Source: Pseudoxanthomonas suwonensis | GTDB taxonomy: Bacteria; Pseudomonadota; Gammaproteobacteria; Xanthomonadales; Xanthomonadaceae | NCBI RefSeq assembly: GCF_010093235.1 | Contig: NZ_PDWP01000024.1 | Span: 1-62,597, forward strand | Direction of reading: 5' to 3' | Length of the DNA: 62,597 nt | In this document: piece after piece, positions 50,273-59,911 of the stretch | Layout: each line of letters begins with the position of its first letter | Position numbering within the stretch: position 1 is the first letter of the stretch | Made by a program: the position numbers and the translations under genes | The notes under the pieces: model-generated | Databases searched by the model: none | The model's input: the letters and a program-made list of their open reading frames with translations, nothing else | Told to the model about the DNA's origin: nothing

Positions 50273-52161
50273 GGCTGCTTCTCCAGTACATAAGCGGCGG
50301 CTTCCACCATGGCATCGTCCATCACCCCATGCCCCAGATCGGCCATGACTTCGGGCCGGGCAATCCCCAATACCACTTGCTCGCGCCACTTCTGAAAGCT
50401 GGAGAGGAAGAAGCACGTCCGCGAGGTGATAGCGCCAATACGACCGCCAGCGCGCAGCAGTTCCAAGCCGCGCTCCACCATAATGGCCAGCAAATCGTTC
50501 TTGCTGCGCGGATAGGCTTTGGCGAGTTGATTCTTGGTGTTGGCAGCCAACGCGCCAAAGGGCGGATTCATCACCACGACATCAAAGACTTCGCGGCACA
50601 GATCGATCAGGCGCAGGCCCTGCAAGGCATCCTGCGCAAACAGGCGCCCCTGATACGTCGACTTTGCCGCTTGAGCGAACTCAGTAAGTGCCATGCGCAG
50701 CCTTGCCTCTGCTTGCTGCCAGTTCTCCTGCTCCTGTTGGGCAAACAGGCCAGTGCCCTTGCCCACATAAACCTGGCGAATCAAGTTCGGTAGCTCGCGT
50801 TCAACCTGGAGCAGCACTCCGAGCTCCGGCAGGCCCTTGAGCAGTTGCAGGGTCTTCTCGAACAACTCGGCATCGCGCTGATCGAGGTTGGCGGCAAACT
50901 GCTGGCGCAGCTCACGCTCTGCCGGCGGCGCAATGGCGGCGATCACATGGCCCCGCCCAATCAGGGGTCGGTCTTTGGCCTTCACACCGGCATCGTGCCA
51001 AGCACGCTGCGCTCGCAGCCACAGTGCCAGGGATGCGATCTGCGCAGCGCGCGGGTCGATGTCCACGCCATAGATGTTGTGTTCGATGATCAGGCGCGGC
51101 ACGTCGCGCAGGAATGCCGATTCGTCCTCATAGGTCTGGCTCAGCGGCTTGAATGCAGCCTGGGGCTGGGTCGAGACATCCAGCGAACCGGGCCCGTGCT
51201 GCTGCTCCCAAGCCCAGGCCTCGCGATAGATTTCAGCGAACAGATCGAAGGCATATAGGCCGAAGTGCATGGAGCCGCAGGCCGGGTCCAGTAGCTTCAG
51301 GGTGCGCGGGTCACGCAGCTTGGTGGCGGCTTGTGGCGTTTCGTCCGGCTTCACCAGCAAGTACTGGCAGTGCTCCCGAAGGCCGGTGACCCCGCCGGTG
51401 GCGTTGAACCAAAGGCGCCCCAGGGTGTTGTCCACCAGGAACTCGACCACGTAGCGCGGCGTGAAGAACTGGTTACGCACCGCCAACTCGCGGCTGTTGC
51501 GCGGCGCCTGCGAGGCATCACGCATCGCCTTGCGCTCTTCCTTGGAGTTGAAGTACTGGTAAATCCAGCCGATGGTTTCGTCCTCGCTCCACAGCGGGGC
51601 GATGTCGGCATCGTTGATCAGATTCAGCACTTGCAGCAGCGCCGCCTCGCGCGGGAACAGGCGGCCCTGGGGCGAGTAGCGGTCGAACAGCCCCGGCAGG
51701 TCTTGGGCGAGCTCATCAAACACGCTGAACAGGTACACGCGGTAGGCATCGCCGGTTTCTCCCAAGCCGGTACCAGCCAGCCGCGCATAGAGCTGAAAGC
51801 CCTTGGCCTGGAAACCATTGCCTACCGACTCCACCAGCAGACCACGCGCCTCTGCCATGCGCAGGGCCGCAAGGCGATTGAGCACGGTGAAGGCCTGCTC
51901 ACGCACGATGCGATCCAGCCCCTGCGTGGCGTTCATGTCGCCGCTGGCGGTGTAGTGCGCTAGGGTGTCGCGCAGAATGCGGGCGGTTTCGCGCTGGGCG
52001 TCGTTGATATGCCGCAGGCTGGTCAGATCGGCCACGCTGCCCGAGTTCGGGTCCATGCCGTAGTCGTTCTGCAGCTGGCGGGTGAATTCCTCTTCCAGCA
52101 CGCGCCGCGCATCGTTGACGAAGCGCTGGAGACGGTTTCTTGTTGTTTGGTCGAATGCCAT
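50269..52161 (-). CDS. pglX: N-terminal (catalytic) half of the BREX adenine methyltransferase
   Basis: A 630-residue N6-adenine methyltransferase of Eco57I/PglX type. A helical N-terminal domain (RLQRFVNDARRVLEEEFTRQL) leads to NQFFTPRYVVEFLVDNTLGRLW, the SAM motif LDPACGSMHFG (292-297), the motif YGVDIDPRAAQIA and the catalytic NPPFG (532-536). BREX methyltransferases mark host DNA and recognise non-methylated phage DNA. MAFDQTTRNRL at 52161 is preferred over the upstream ATG, being 10 nt after the helicase stop. It ends at VEAAAYVLEKQP, where single-chain relatives continue into the recognition region. Confidence 0.85.
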   Translation of the reverse strand: MAFDQTTRNRLQRFVNDARRVLEEEFTRQLQNDYGMDPNSGSVADLTSLRHINDAQRETARILRDTLAHYTASGDMNATQGLDRIVREQAFTVLNRLAALRMAEARGLLVESVGNGFQAKGFQLYARLAGTGLGETGDAYRVYLFSVFDELAQDLPGLFDRYSPQGRLFPREAALLQVLNLINDADIAPLWSEDETIGWIYQYFNSKEERKAMRDASQAPRNSRELAVRNQFFTPRYVVEFLVDNTLGRLWFNATGGVTGLREHCQYLLVKPDETPQAATKLRDPRTLKLLDPACGSMHFGLYAFDLFAEIYREAWAWEQQHGPGSLDVSTQPQAAFKPLSQTYEDESAFLRDVPRLIIEHNIYGVDIDPRAAQIASLALWLRAQRAWHDAGVKAKDRPLIGRGHVIAAIAPPAERELRQQFAANLDQRDAELFEKTLQLLKGLPELGVLLQVERELPNLIRQVYVGKGTGLFAQQEQENWQQAEARLRMALTEFAQAAKSTYQGRLFAQDALQGLRLIDLCREVFDVVVMNPPFGALAANTKNQLAKAYPRSKNDLLAIMVERGLELLRAGGRIGAITSRTCFFLSSFQKWREQVVLGIARPEVMADLGHGVMDDAMVEAAAYVLEKQP

Positions 52162-52171
52162 CAATCGATTC

Positions 52172-54889
52172 CTATTGTTCTGTGCCTGCTTGCAGTGAAC
52201 CGGGCGCTTGCCAATCCTGGCCAAAGTGAGCGCGCAGGCTCTCGATGGCCGCCGGCATTGCTCCCTCGCAGGTCATGCCCAGGTACGTGGCTGCGCGGGT
52301 GGTGCCAACGTAGAGGTATTTGTCAAACAGCTCGGGATGCAAGGCGGCGAGCCGGTCAATGGCCACGAAGAACACCGCCTCGAATTCCAGCCCCTTGATG
52401 TGCTGGACATCGAAGACCCGGACGTTGCTCTCCTGTCCTACGGCCTGGCCCTCACGGCAGGCGATGACTTGAATGTTGTGCTCGGCCAGGACGGTGTTGA
52501 GCGCATCGGCAACCGGGGCGACTTCAGCCTCCGAATTCACGAAGATGGCCGTGGACGGCAGTTGGCCGACAAAGCGGTAGATCTCACGGATGCGGTCGGC
52601 AAGCCAGGCCACTACATCTTCACCGGCGGCGTATTCCAGCAAGGCCGGTGCAACGCCATTGCTGTCGACGTGTGCGGGGAGACTGACGTGCTGCTCCGTC
52701 CCGCCGACAGCGCGGATCATCGCGCGGGCAAGCTCGTTGAGCTGCTTGCTCTGGCGGTAGGAGACCGTGATCTCCTTGATGTCGAAGTCGGGAAACACCC
52801 ACTTCAAGTCGTCGGTGGAACGCGCGCCCCAGGTGGTCAACCGCTGGTTGAAGTCGCCGCAGGCGAAAAAAGAGCGCAAACGCGGGTGGGCCAATGCGGC
52901 CATGCAGGCCAGCTGAATGGGCGAGAAATCGGTCGCTTCGTCGACCAGGATCTGGTTGCGGAAATGCCCGAGGAAAGGTTGAAGCGAGGACCAGGCCGGG
53001 CTGTCGATGTCGCGCAGGACATTCGGCTTGCTGATCAGATCGCCCGCAGCGCGCAGAATGGCCAGTAGCACCAGGTCCAGTTCGAGCGGATGGATGTCGC
53101 GGGCCTCGAAGCCATCCTTGACGTACCAGGTGCCATCCTCCTGGCGTTGCCGCCGGAAAGCCCGGTAGCGTTTTGGGATGCCGTCGACATAGCGCTTGAC
53201 CGGATTCGTAAAGCGGCGCGCACTGGTTTGCACCAGCAGACTGGCGCCCACCTCTGCACGGTCGGCTTCGGTCAGGGTGCGGTCCCCCAGCCATTCGACG
53301 ATTTTGCCGGTTCGAGAGGTCTTGCTGAGCGAGCGTTTTGCGGCGACCGATCGCGCCTGGACGCGAACGGCTTGCATATAGGCATTGAGCGCTGCGGCCC
53401 GGCCGGTCCGCGGTGTTGCGGTTTCCTCTTCCTCATCGGTATCGAGGTCGTCGGCTTCGTCGGTGTCGGTGACCTGGGTCTGCTGTAATCCATCGAGGAA
53501 ACGCGCCAGCTCATCCAGGAACCCCCTGTTCCGGTTGAGCTGGAGATTCAATGCGCCTTTGATTTTCGCATCAGAGGCCTCCTTCAACTTGCTGACGAGG
53601 GCCTGCACCTTGGGGAGCTCTGCAGCAAGCGCCGCAAAGGTAGAGGCCAATGCGCCATCGCTGGCGCGCTCCAGGATGCTCGCCAACCGACTTCCGAGAT
53701 CCCGGACCTCAGACGACGCAGCCTGGCTGAGTAGGACTGCGGCATCCCGCGACTCCTGGACATAGACGTTGCGCTGCCAGGCATCGAAGTCGCTGTACCA
53801 CTGCGTGGGCCGTGCCAAGGCCTCCACATTGAGGCTCTGAACTCCATCCTTCAGCACGAAGGTACCCCCGCCGGTGGCTGTTCTCAGTACGCCAAAGGCA
53901 TTCCTTGCAAGCTCCCTGCGGTAGTCGTGCCAGGTACGAATACGCAGATCAGAGGCCGGTACGCCTTCGCGGGCGAAGGCCTCCTTCAAGTATTGCTTCA
54001 ACAGCTCCGTGGGTGTGAACATCAACCAGCTGTCGGAGTGCGCAACGCCCTGGGTTGCGCCGAGGCTGCCAACTAGGCGCTTCTCGCCCTCTTCAAGAAA
54101 GGCGGTGTCGAGCTTTTGCCCCAAGCGACGGATCAGCGTCGTGGTCTTGCCCGTACCAGGTGGCCCAAGGATCAACAGTCGCTTGTCGAGCGGCAGGCGA
54201 AAGATTTCATCCTGGTATTGATCGAGCACGGGCTGATCCCTGAGCCCCATCTTGGTGATGACGCTGCGGCGCACCCCCTCGATGATGTTGGCCTTGACCG
54301 TCTCTTCGGCCAGGACCTGCCCCAAGATGTCTTCAGTGACCTCTTCGCCGGTGACCTCGGTGAGCAAGGCCCTGAGCGACTCGATCGTGATGGGGCCGAA
54401 GGCCTCGGCCTCCACGATCGTGTCCCGCGAATCCCACCCCTCGGGCAGCGCCGCAGGACGCAGTTGGGTGCGTTCAAGCACGTGGAGTTCGCGGCCGTCG
54501 GGTCGCCTGAACTCTTCGCCAACCGGCAGGGACGCCAGGCGTCCGATCGGCGCCCGGTAACTGATCACGCCGAGGTTGGCCATCCCCTGGTCGCCGCGGC
54601 AAAAATAGTAGGTCTCGCGCTCGCCTTCCTCGTCCTCGACCACGACGCGCGCAATTGCCGGCTCCCTTGAAAGCAGCTCGTAGCTTGCGCGGTTCTGGCT
54701 GTCGATTTCCCTGAGCCTTTGTATCGCTGAGCCCGAGGTCAGCGTATTGACACCGGCGAGCACATCCGTCGTCAAACTGGCCGTCTCGCCGAGTTTTGCC
54801 TTGGCGGCCGAGGCAGTGCGCTCCAACTGGGCAAGGACGTCTTCAGCAACGTCCTCGACGTGTTGCTTGGAATCCGCAGTCAGCGCCAT
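52172..54889 (-). CDS. UvrD/Rep-like superfamily 1 helicase
   Basis: A 905-residue ATP-dependent DNA translocase. All SF1A motifs are visible (numbers count from the GTG at 54895): Walker A LILGPPGTGKTTTLI (243-251), Walker B ILVDEATDF (651-656), GDFNQRL (680-686), SYRQSKQLNELA (712), HIKGLEFEAVF (832) and YVGTTRA (862). An unusually long insert (260-640) contains the acidic stretch TDEADDLDTDEEEETATP, and the first 200 residues are not helicase. The frame also has GTG at 54895 overlapping the brxC stop (GTGA), but GGAG is seven bases from the ATG at 54889. Not a standard type 1 BREX gene, yet embedded in the operon. Confidence 0.88.
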   Translation of the reverse strand: MALTADSKQHVEDVAEDVLAQLERTASAAKAKLGETASLTTDVLAGVNTLTSGSAIQRLREIDSQNRASYELLSREPAIARVVVEDEEGERETYYFCRGDQGMANLGVISYRAPIGRLASLPVGEEFRRPDGRELHVLERTQLRPAALPEGWDSRDTIVEAEAFGPITIESLRALLTEVTGEEVTEDILGQVLAEETVKANIIEGVRRSVITKMGLRDQPVLDQYQDEIFRLPLDKRLLILGPPGTGKTTTLIRRLGQKLDTAFLEEGEKRLVGSLGATQGVAHSDSWLMFTPTELLKQYLKEAFAREGVPASDLRIRTWHDYRRELARNAFGVLRTATGGGTFVLKDGVQSLNVEALARPTQWYSDFDAWQRNVYVQESRDAAVLLSQAASSEVRDLGSRLASILERASDGALASTFAALAAELPKVQALVSKLKEASDAKIKGALNLQLNRNRGFLDELARFLDGLQQTQVTDTDEADDLDTDEEEETATPRTGRAAALNAYMQAVRVQARSVAAKRSLSKTSRTGKIVEWLGDRTLTEADRAEVGASLLVQTSARRFTNPVKRYVDGIPKRYRAFRRQRQEDGTWYVKDGFEARDIHPLELDLVLLAILRAAGDLISKPNVLRDIDSPAWSSLQPFLGHFRNQILVDEATDFSPIQLACMAALAHPRLRSFFACGDFNQRLTTWGARSTDDLKWVFPDFDIKEITVSYRQSKQLNELARAMIRAVGGTEQHVSLPAHVDSNGVAPALLEYAAGEDVVAWLADRIREIYRFVGQLPSTAIFVNSEAEVAPVADALNTVLAEHNIQVIACREGQAVGQESNVRVFDVQHIKGLEFEAVFFVAIDRLAALHPELFDKYLYVGTTRAATYLGMTCEGAMPAAIESLRAHFGQDWQAPGSLQAGTEQ

Positions 54890-54891
54890 CG

Positions 54892-57800
54892 TCACTCTCC
54901 CCCCGTTCCTGGTTGGCCGCCGACCACAAACGACACCTCAATCTCGGCATAAAGGCCAATCTGAGCTTTGATCTCGTGCAGTTGCTGTATGAGCGCTTCG
55001 ATATCGGCGGCGGAAGTCATCCTCACCGGCACCGTGATGGACCTGGCGAGCTTGTTTGGACCTTTCTCACCGGTCTTGGCGCGCTCATCCTCCAGGCGCT
55101 TGCGCATGCGTTCCTGGCCCTGGCGCTGGATGGATCGCTTGAGATCTTCGAGGGTGCTGTTGATGTCGTAGTCGCGCGCCAGCAGTTTCTTGAGACCGGC
55201 CAGATCCTGATCGGCCTCCAGAGCCAAGTCATCGAGACGACTGACCGCATTGCCGCGTTCCTCTTGGGTCAACTCGTCCCATTCCGCGATGCGCTGGAGG
55301 TCTTCGGCACCTTCTTTGATCCGTGCCTTCTGCTGATCGACCAGGGTAATCACCGCCTCCCGCACTCGACTCTGCAGGTGTGTCAGCAGCGAGTTGAAAT
55401 CGGCTACGTGCTTGTAGAACTCCTCCTGCGCCAGGCGCTCCGCAAGCAGCCCGAGCTCTTCAGCCACTTCCCGGCGAAGATCGCCCGGCACGCCCGTGTC
55501 TGGCAGGGCCTCGATTTCCCGGCGATGGTTCTGCAAGTCGCGGATGGTTGCCTGGAGGCCGTTGTCGAAGGCGCGGCGAATCTCCTGTGCCCACTTGAGG
55601 TCGTCGTAGAGGGCAGAGCTTTCCGCCCCCAGGCGCTGCGGGGCGTCGGACGCATCGGTGAAGAGTACGTCGGCGATGTCTTGGGTGAGCCGGCGCATAC
55701 GTTCGCCGCCGTGGATGCCCAAGCCGTCCAGCTTCTCGGCCAGGGGACCGTACTCGTGCTGGAAGCGCGGGAAGTGCTTCACGGCCGCCTTGCTGATCTC
55801 CTGCTCGAGCGGGATGATCATTTCCCCTGCGAGCTCGGTGAGCCGTTCCGCGGCTCGACCCAACGTATCAATGGACGGGCGTTCGTCGCGTAGGGAGACG
55901 CCGATCTGCTTGAATGCGTTGTTGGTCTTGAGCGCGTCGATCGCTTGCTGCCCTGCCGCCGTCACCTCGCGGCCCGAGACCTTGAGCTTGATCTCGCCAG
56001 CCATCAGCATGGCGGCGAGAATGTAGCGCGTGGTATCGGCCGACCAGCCGAAGGGCGCATCGGAAAAGTGGTCGAGGAGCCGTTTGCCCTCTACGGTACC
56101 GCTGCGTTCGATGTAGTCCCGGATGCTGATCATCGCCTTGTGATCGGTCTTGAACTGGGCGCGACCGGCAACGGTTTGCACGAACCCCAGCGGGTCGAGG
56201 CTGCTTCCAATAGCGGCAGGATTGGACGTCTTCAGGAACTTTTCGGCCGTGTCGGTTGCAGCACGCACCGGAGCTTCGGCATAGCGATCGAATACTTGCT
56301 CGGCAACGTCGACAAGCAGTTTCTTGGCCGCCTCGAGCAGGTCTGCATCCAGTGCCGTGACGGCCGTGACCTGGCCGCGGAACACGAACGACCCGGCTTG
56401 CAGGGTCTGTTTGATCTTGCTCTGAAGCTGGGTGCTGAGTTTCGCGGCACGATCCAACTGACCCGAACAGTAGTCCTTGATCTCCTGGTCGGGTTCGTTG
56501 CGATGAAGCTCCGCAATGCGCTGGCAGCGATAGATTTCCCCGGCCAGGTCGTCCAGCTCTGGATTCGTCCTCGCCAAGAGCCCGACCAGGTTCCGGCCAG
56601 ATCGACTGCGGGAGTCGTCCAGCATTCGGTTCTTGGCGGCCTCGTAGTCGGAGGCCGGCACGAACTCGGCCACGGTCTGGATCGTGTTCTGCTCGCCAGC
56701 AAGGCTCGTAAGAAAGCTGCCCGCCTGGATCTTCAAGCCGCTGGCAACTGCCATGGTCCCGTGCAGACTGACCCGTGGGAGAGGATTGAATGCCTCGCGC
56801 AAGGCGTCGTTGAAGATGCGCTTTACGTCGACAGAGCGCAGTGGAATGCCACCGCGCTCCTGCTCGATGTCCCGCAGCTTTTCGCTCAGGAAGACCAGAT
56901 TCCCATCCTTCTCCCCAAGCGGAACAAGTACATCGCCCAACATCTCGTCCACCGCCTTGCGGACGGCATCTGCCTGTGATGCCGCCGTGATCGACGGGTG
57001 CATGAGGTTTGCGACGTTCTGCACCGTGACCGGCAAGTTGCCCAGGATCTGCAAAACGGCGATGGTCTTGCCGATGTCTTGATGGAGCGGAGAGTCTGGA
57101 TACCGAATCTGGACCTTGTCCACTGCCTGATGAATCGAGGGAAAGGCGCGACGGATGTCTTTTTCAAGCTCGTCGTATAGCGTGACGGTAGTGGCAAGCC
57201 AGCCGACCGGCTGGTCAGCCATGGCTTTCGAGCCACCTTCGCCACGCAGAACGTCCTGTATGACCTTGATTGCCGAGCGCAGCCCGATGCCACCGGTCGA
57301 CTTGGCCAGTGCGCCCAGGAGGTGGAGCAGGATGTCAAAGTGCGCCGGCAGGAAGGGATACAGATTGATGAAGCTCTCCCGGCTGAAATCCGCGTCGTAG
57401 TACTTGGCGTCCTGCAGCTTGGTGTTGTGCCGCAGAGCCTGGCCATGCGCATCAAACAGCTTGCCAAGCTCAGCGTCGCCGGCAGGCGACTTGCCCAACA
57501 GACGGCGGTAGCAGATTTCCTTGATGTCGCTGGACTCGAGGTCAATCTGGATTGGGAAGCGATCCTTGAGCTTGAAGAGCTGCGGCGAGTTGATGCTGGC
57601 GCGCGGGTCGTCTTCGGTCAGGGTTTGCTGCGCGGTGGAAATGATCCAGACCTTGCCGTCGCCGAGCCGCTTGAGGTTCTTGGCGAGCCCATCCAGGTTG
57701 AGAATGAGGTTGTCGCGCGATGCCACGTACTGCCCGACCTCGTCGATGACGAAGATGATGTGCTGCTTGCCGCTCTTCTCGCGCACGATGTCGATCATTT

Positions 57801-58533
57801 CCTGTACGCGCTGGTCCTCGAACTGGAAGAAGCCCTCGGTACTGGAAGAAAACGACTTGGCCTCAGGGAAGAGCGCGGGGTACATCTCGTGGGCGATCTT
57901 GGGGATCAGACCGTCGATGGCGAGCGGGTTGTTCTGAACGCGCGCCCAGGTGGCTCCGGGCAGCGCTTTGGCGATCTTGTCGTGCAGCTCCGCGGTGCGC
58001 CCATCCTTTTCGACCATCCGCTCGAAAGCAGCCACCTTGAGGTTTCGTGAATATCCCGCCCACTGGAGCACTTTGAAGTACAAAACCGTGGAGACGTCTT
58101 CCATCGTTGCGCCCGCGAGCATTTCACTCGCGAGGTCCAACATGACGACCGCGGCCGGGAATCGCTGCGCCACCGTAGAAAGCAGCGCCTTTGTCTGGGG
58201 CTGATGCAGGCGATTCTGGAGGTGTTTCAGGAACGGCGTCCCGTCGATGACACTACGATCGTCGAACGCCAGACCGAGGTACTTGGTGAAGGAGCTCTTA
58301 CCAGAGCCATAGAAGCCGGAGACCCAGACACCGACCTCGTTCTCGCCCCCGGATTCCATCGCCAACTGCATCTTGGAGAGCAGGTCGTAGAACTGCTTCT
58401 CGATGTGCTCGGTGACGACATACTCCGAGATTTCCGCCTTGAGTCGGTTCTCCTGCGAGACGCCGTAGGCGATGACCTTCTCGATGGTTCTGGAGATGTC
58501 TTTACTGGGATCGAAGAGAGAACGGATCGTCAT
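54892..58533 (-). CDS. brxC: BREX P-loop ATPase BrxC
   Basis: A 1213-residue ATPase, a core BREX component related to PglY. It opens MTIRSLFDPSKDISRTIEKV and carries Walker A GFYGSGKSSF (73-82) and Walker B IIFVIDEVGQYV (259-270) in an ORC/AAA-like module, followed by STAQQTL and a long helical, partly coiled-coil C-terminal half. Length and motifs are normal. It starts 27 nt after brxB with AAGGA upstream and ends against the helicase start. Confidence 0.93.
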   Translation of the reverse strand: MTIRSLFDPSKDISRTIEKVIAYGVSQENRLKAEISEYVVTEHIEKQFYDLLSKMQLAMESGGENEVGVWVSGFYGSGKSSFTKYLGLAFDDRSVIDGTPFLKHLQNRLHQPQTKALLSTVAQRFPAAVVMLDLASEMLAGATMEDVSTVLYFKVLQWAGYSRNLKVAAFERMVEKDGRTAELHDKIAKALPGATWARVQNNPLAIDGLIPKIAHEMYPALFPEAKSFSSSTEGFFQFEDQRVQEMIDIVREKSGKQHIIFVIDEVGQYVASRDNLILNLDGLAKNLKRLGDGKVWIISTAQQTLTEDDPRASINSPQLFKLKDRFPIQIDLESSDIKEICYRRLLGKSPAGDAELGKLFDAHGQALRHNTKLQDAKYYDADFSRESFINLYPFLPAHFDILLHLLGALAKSTGGIGLRSAIKVIQDVLRGEGGSKAMADQPVGWLATTVTLYDELEKDIRRAFPSIHQAVDKVQIRYPDSPLHQDIGKTIAVLQILGNLPVTVQNVANLMHPSITAASQADAVRKAVDEMLGDVLVPLGEKDGNLVFLSEKLRDIEQERGGIPLRSVDVKRIFNDALREAFNPLPRVSLHGTMAVASGLKIQAGSFLTSLAGEQNTIQTVAEFVPASDYEAAKNRMLDDSRSRSGRNLVGLLARTNPELDDLAGEIYRCQRIAELHRNEPDQEIKDYCSGQLDRAAKLSTQLQSKIKQTLQAGSFVFRGQVTAVTALDADLLEAAKKLLVDVAEQVFDRYAEAPVRAATDTAEKFLKTSNPAAIGSSLDPLGFVQTVAGRAQFKTDHKAMISIRDYIERSGTVEGKRLLDHFSDAPFGWSADTTRYILAAMLMAGEIKLKVSGREVTAAGQQAIDALKTNNAFKQIGVSLRDERPSIDTLGRAAERLTELAGEMIIPLEQEISKAAVKHFPRFQHEYGPLAEKLDGLGIHGGERMRRLTQDIADVLFTDASDAPQRLGAESSALYDDLKWAQEIRRAFDNGLQATIRDLQNHRREIEALPDTGVPGDLRREVAEELGLLAERLAQEEFYKHVADFNSLLTHLQSRVREAVITLVDQQKARIKEGAEDLQRIAEWDELTQEERGNAVSRLDDLALEADQDLAGLKKLLARDYDINSTLEDLKRSIQRQGQERMRKRLEDERAKTGEKGPNKLARSITVPVRMTSAADIEALIQQLHEIKAQIGLYAEIEVSFVVGGQPGTGGE

Positions 58534-58560
58534 TGTCTTGTCCTTGCAATCTCAAATCGG

Positions 58561-59136
58561 TTAGCCGCCTACGTGGACGGACCGATAGTTGCCGTCCTCC
58601 GGGTAGAAGCCCAGGAACTTCAGGCGAGTTGTCCCAGTGCGCACCCCTGGGTACAGAAACACGGTCGGCACATGAAACTTGCCCTGGAGCTGGCTTTCGA
58701 TGGCGCCGATGCGGAGGAAGGGGTGTAGCGCCTCCAGATCGGTGACGAGCAGCAGGGCGTTTCGCTTTCCTTCAAGTGGCTCAAGGGTCGCCTCCAGCCG
58801 CTTGAGGAGCGCGTTGTCGGCCATCAGAATGTCGGCAAGTGCCTTGTTGGTCCGGGACCAGTCCAGAGGTGCGGATTTGTCCTCCATGACGCAGAGCGAC
58901 CAGAAGGGGTCGTCTTTCAGCAGCTGCCAGATTTGCTCGGCGATTGAGAATGTATGTACCTCCCAACCTTCCTGATGAAGCTTGGCAATCCAGGCCGGCG
59001 TTTGACGCTTGACCTCGAGAATCAACTTCGGATCGAACACGAGGTAGTAGATCGGCTCGAAGCTCGCATGGCCGAGCTCGCGCCCATGCCGGATGCGCTC
59101 CCGCAGTTCATCAAAGTCAGCTTTGAGCGAGGACAT
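58561..59136 (-). CDS. brxB: BREX protein BrxB (DUF1788)
   Basis: A 191-residue protein of the DUF1788 family, a small core BREX factor of unknown activity. Typical blocks are YYLVFDPKLILEVKRQTPAW, HTFSIAEQIWQLL, LLVTDLEALHPFLRIGAIE, and VPTVFLYPGVRTGTTRLKFLGF. The ATG at 59136 has GGAGG nine bases upstream and lies inside the last 20 bases of brxA. The upstream ATG at 59184 would extend further into brxA without conserved residues. Confidence 0.92.
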   Translation of the reverse strand: MSSLKADFDELRERIRHGRELGHASFEPIYYLVFDPKLILEVKRQTPAWIAKLHQEGWEVHTFSIAEQIWQLLKDDPFWSLCVMEDKSAPLDWSRTNKALADILMADNALLKRLEATLEPLEGKRNALLLVTDLEALHPFLRIGAIESQLQGKFHVPTVFLYPGVRTGTTRLKFLGFYPEDGNYRSVHVGG

Positions 59137-59911
59137 CGCAGAGCGCCTCCATGTGAGGGTGTTTCCAACTAATACGCACGACATCGGATGCTGCTTGGAC
59201 GATCAGCAGCCCCTGCAGTGATAGTCGCTTGATCTCCTCCAATACGTCGTCGCGCGCCAAACCAAACACCTGCCAGTCCTCATGCGACAACAGCGCGTTG
59301 TCTCCCACGCCCGCGAAATGCAGTTCGTAAGCGAGGTAGGCAGCGACACTCGGCGAAATCCGGAACGGGACAATGCGGCGGCTCTTTCGTATTCCGCGTT
59401 CGAGCAAACCGTAGTCGGCGCAGCAGCCTGTCAAGTAGCCGGAGACACGGCGAATGGTCGTTTCGGACCAGCGCCTCGCGGTCTTGCCGTCATCGATGCC
59501 GCGCTCTACGAATGCACGCGCATCTTCATTCGAAATTTCCGTGTATCCGCCTTCGTAGCGACTCCAGTACATCTGCCGAACAAAATCGCCAAGAATCGGG
59601 TTGGCTCGGCAGGTGAACAACAGCATGAGCTGGCTGATCTCACTGGCCGACAGGCGCTGCAGAAGCCTCTTCAGATGGTGAGCCGGTGCTCCTTCTCGCA
59701 CGAGGTACCTAGGGGCAAAGCTCTCGACGATGATGTTCCGAAGGCGTCGCGCCGTGATGGTCGGGAATCGACCCGATTCCAGCGCCTTTTGGAATAGCTC
59801 GGTTGTGGACATTCCTGGCGTCCACAGGTCGAGCAGCGTTTTCGTCTCGTCTACAAGGCCGAGACCAGCTTGCAATTGGGTGGTGTAGGGTCTTGTCTCT
59901 GCCACGTTCAC
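59117..59911 (-). CDS. brxA: BREX protein BrxA (DUF1819)
   Basis: A 264-residue DUF1819 protein; BrxA of other systems is a small helical DNA-binding factor. Blocks seen: RRLRNIIVESFAPRYL, LMLLFTCRANPILGDFVRQMYW, KTARRWSETTIRRVSGYLTGCCADYGLL, and a C-terminal winged-helix-like segment (LEEIKRLSLQGLLIVQAA). The start is GTG at 59911, forming a GTGA overlap with the preceding brxE-like stop. Confidence 0.92.
   Translation of the reverse strand: MNVAETRPYTTQLQAGLGLVDETKTLLDLWTPGMSTTELFQKALESGRFPTITARRLRNIIVESFAPRYLVREGAPAHHLKRLLQRLSASEISQLMLLFTCRANPILGDFVRQMYWSRYEGGYTEISNEDARAFVERGIDDGKTARRWSETTIRRVSGYLTGCCADYGLLERGIRKSRRIVPFRISPSVAAYLAYELHFAGVGDNALLSHEDWQVFGLARDDVLEEIKRLSLQGLLIVQAASDVVRISWKHPHMEALCDVLAQS

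Noticed and set aside
48353-52161. Restriction-modification (type IIG) instead of BREX methyltransferase
   Set aside because: No PD-(D/E)xK nuclease motif was seen in either half, and the neighbours are brxC, pglZ and brxL.
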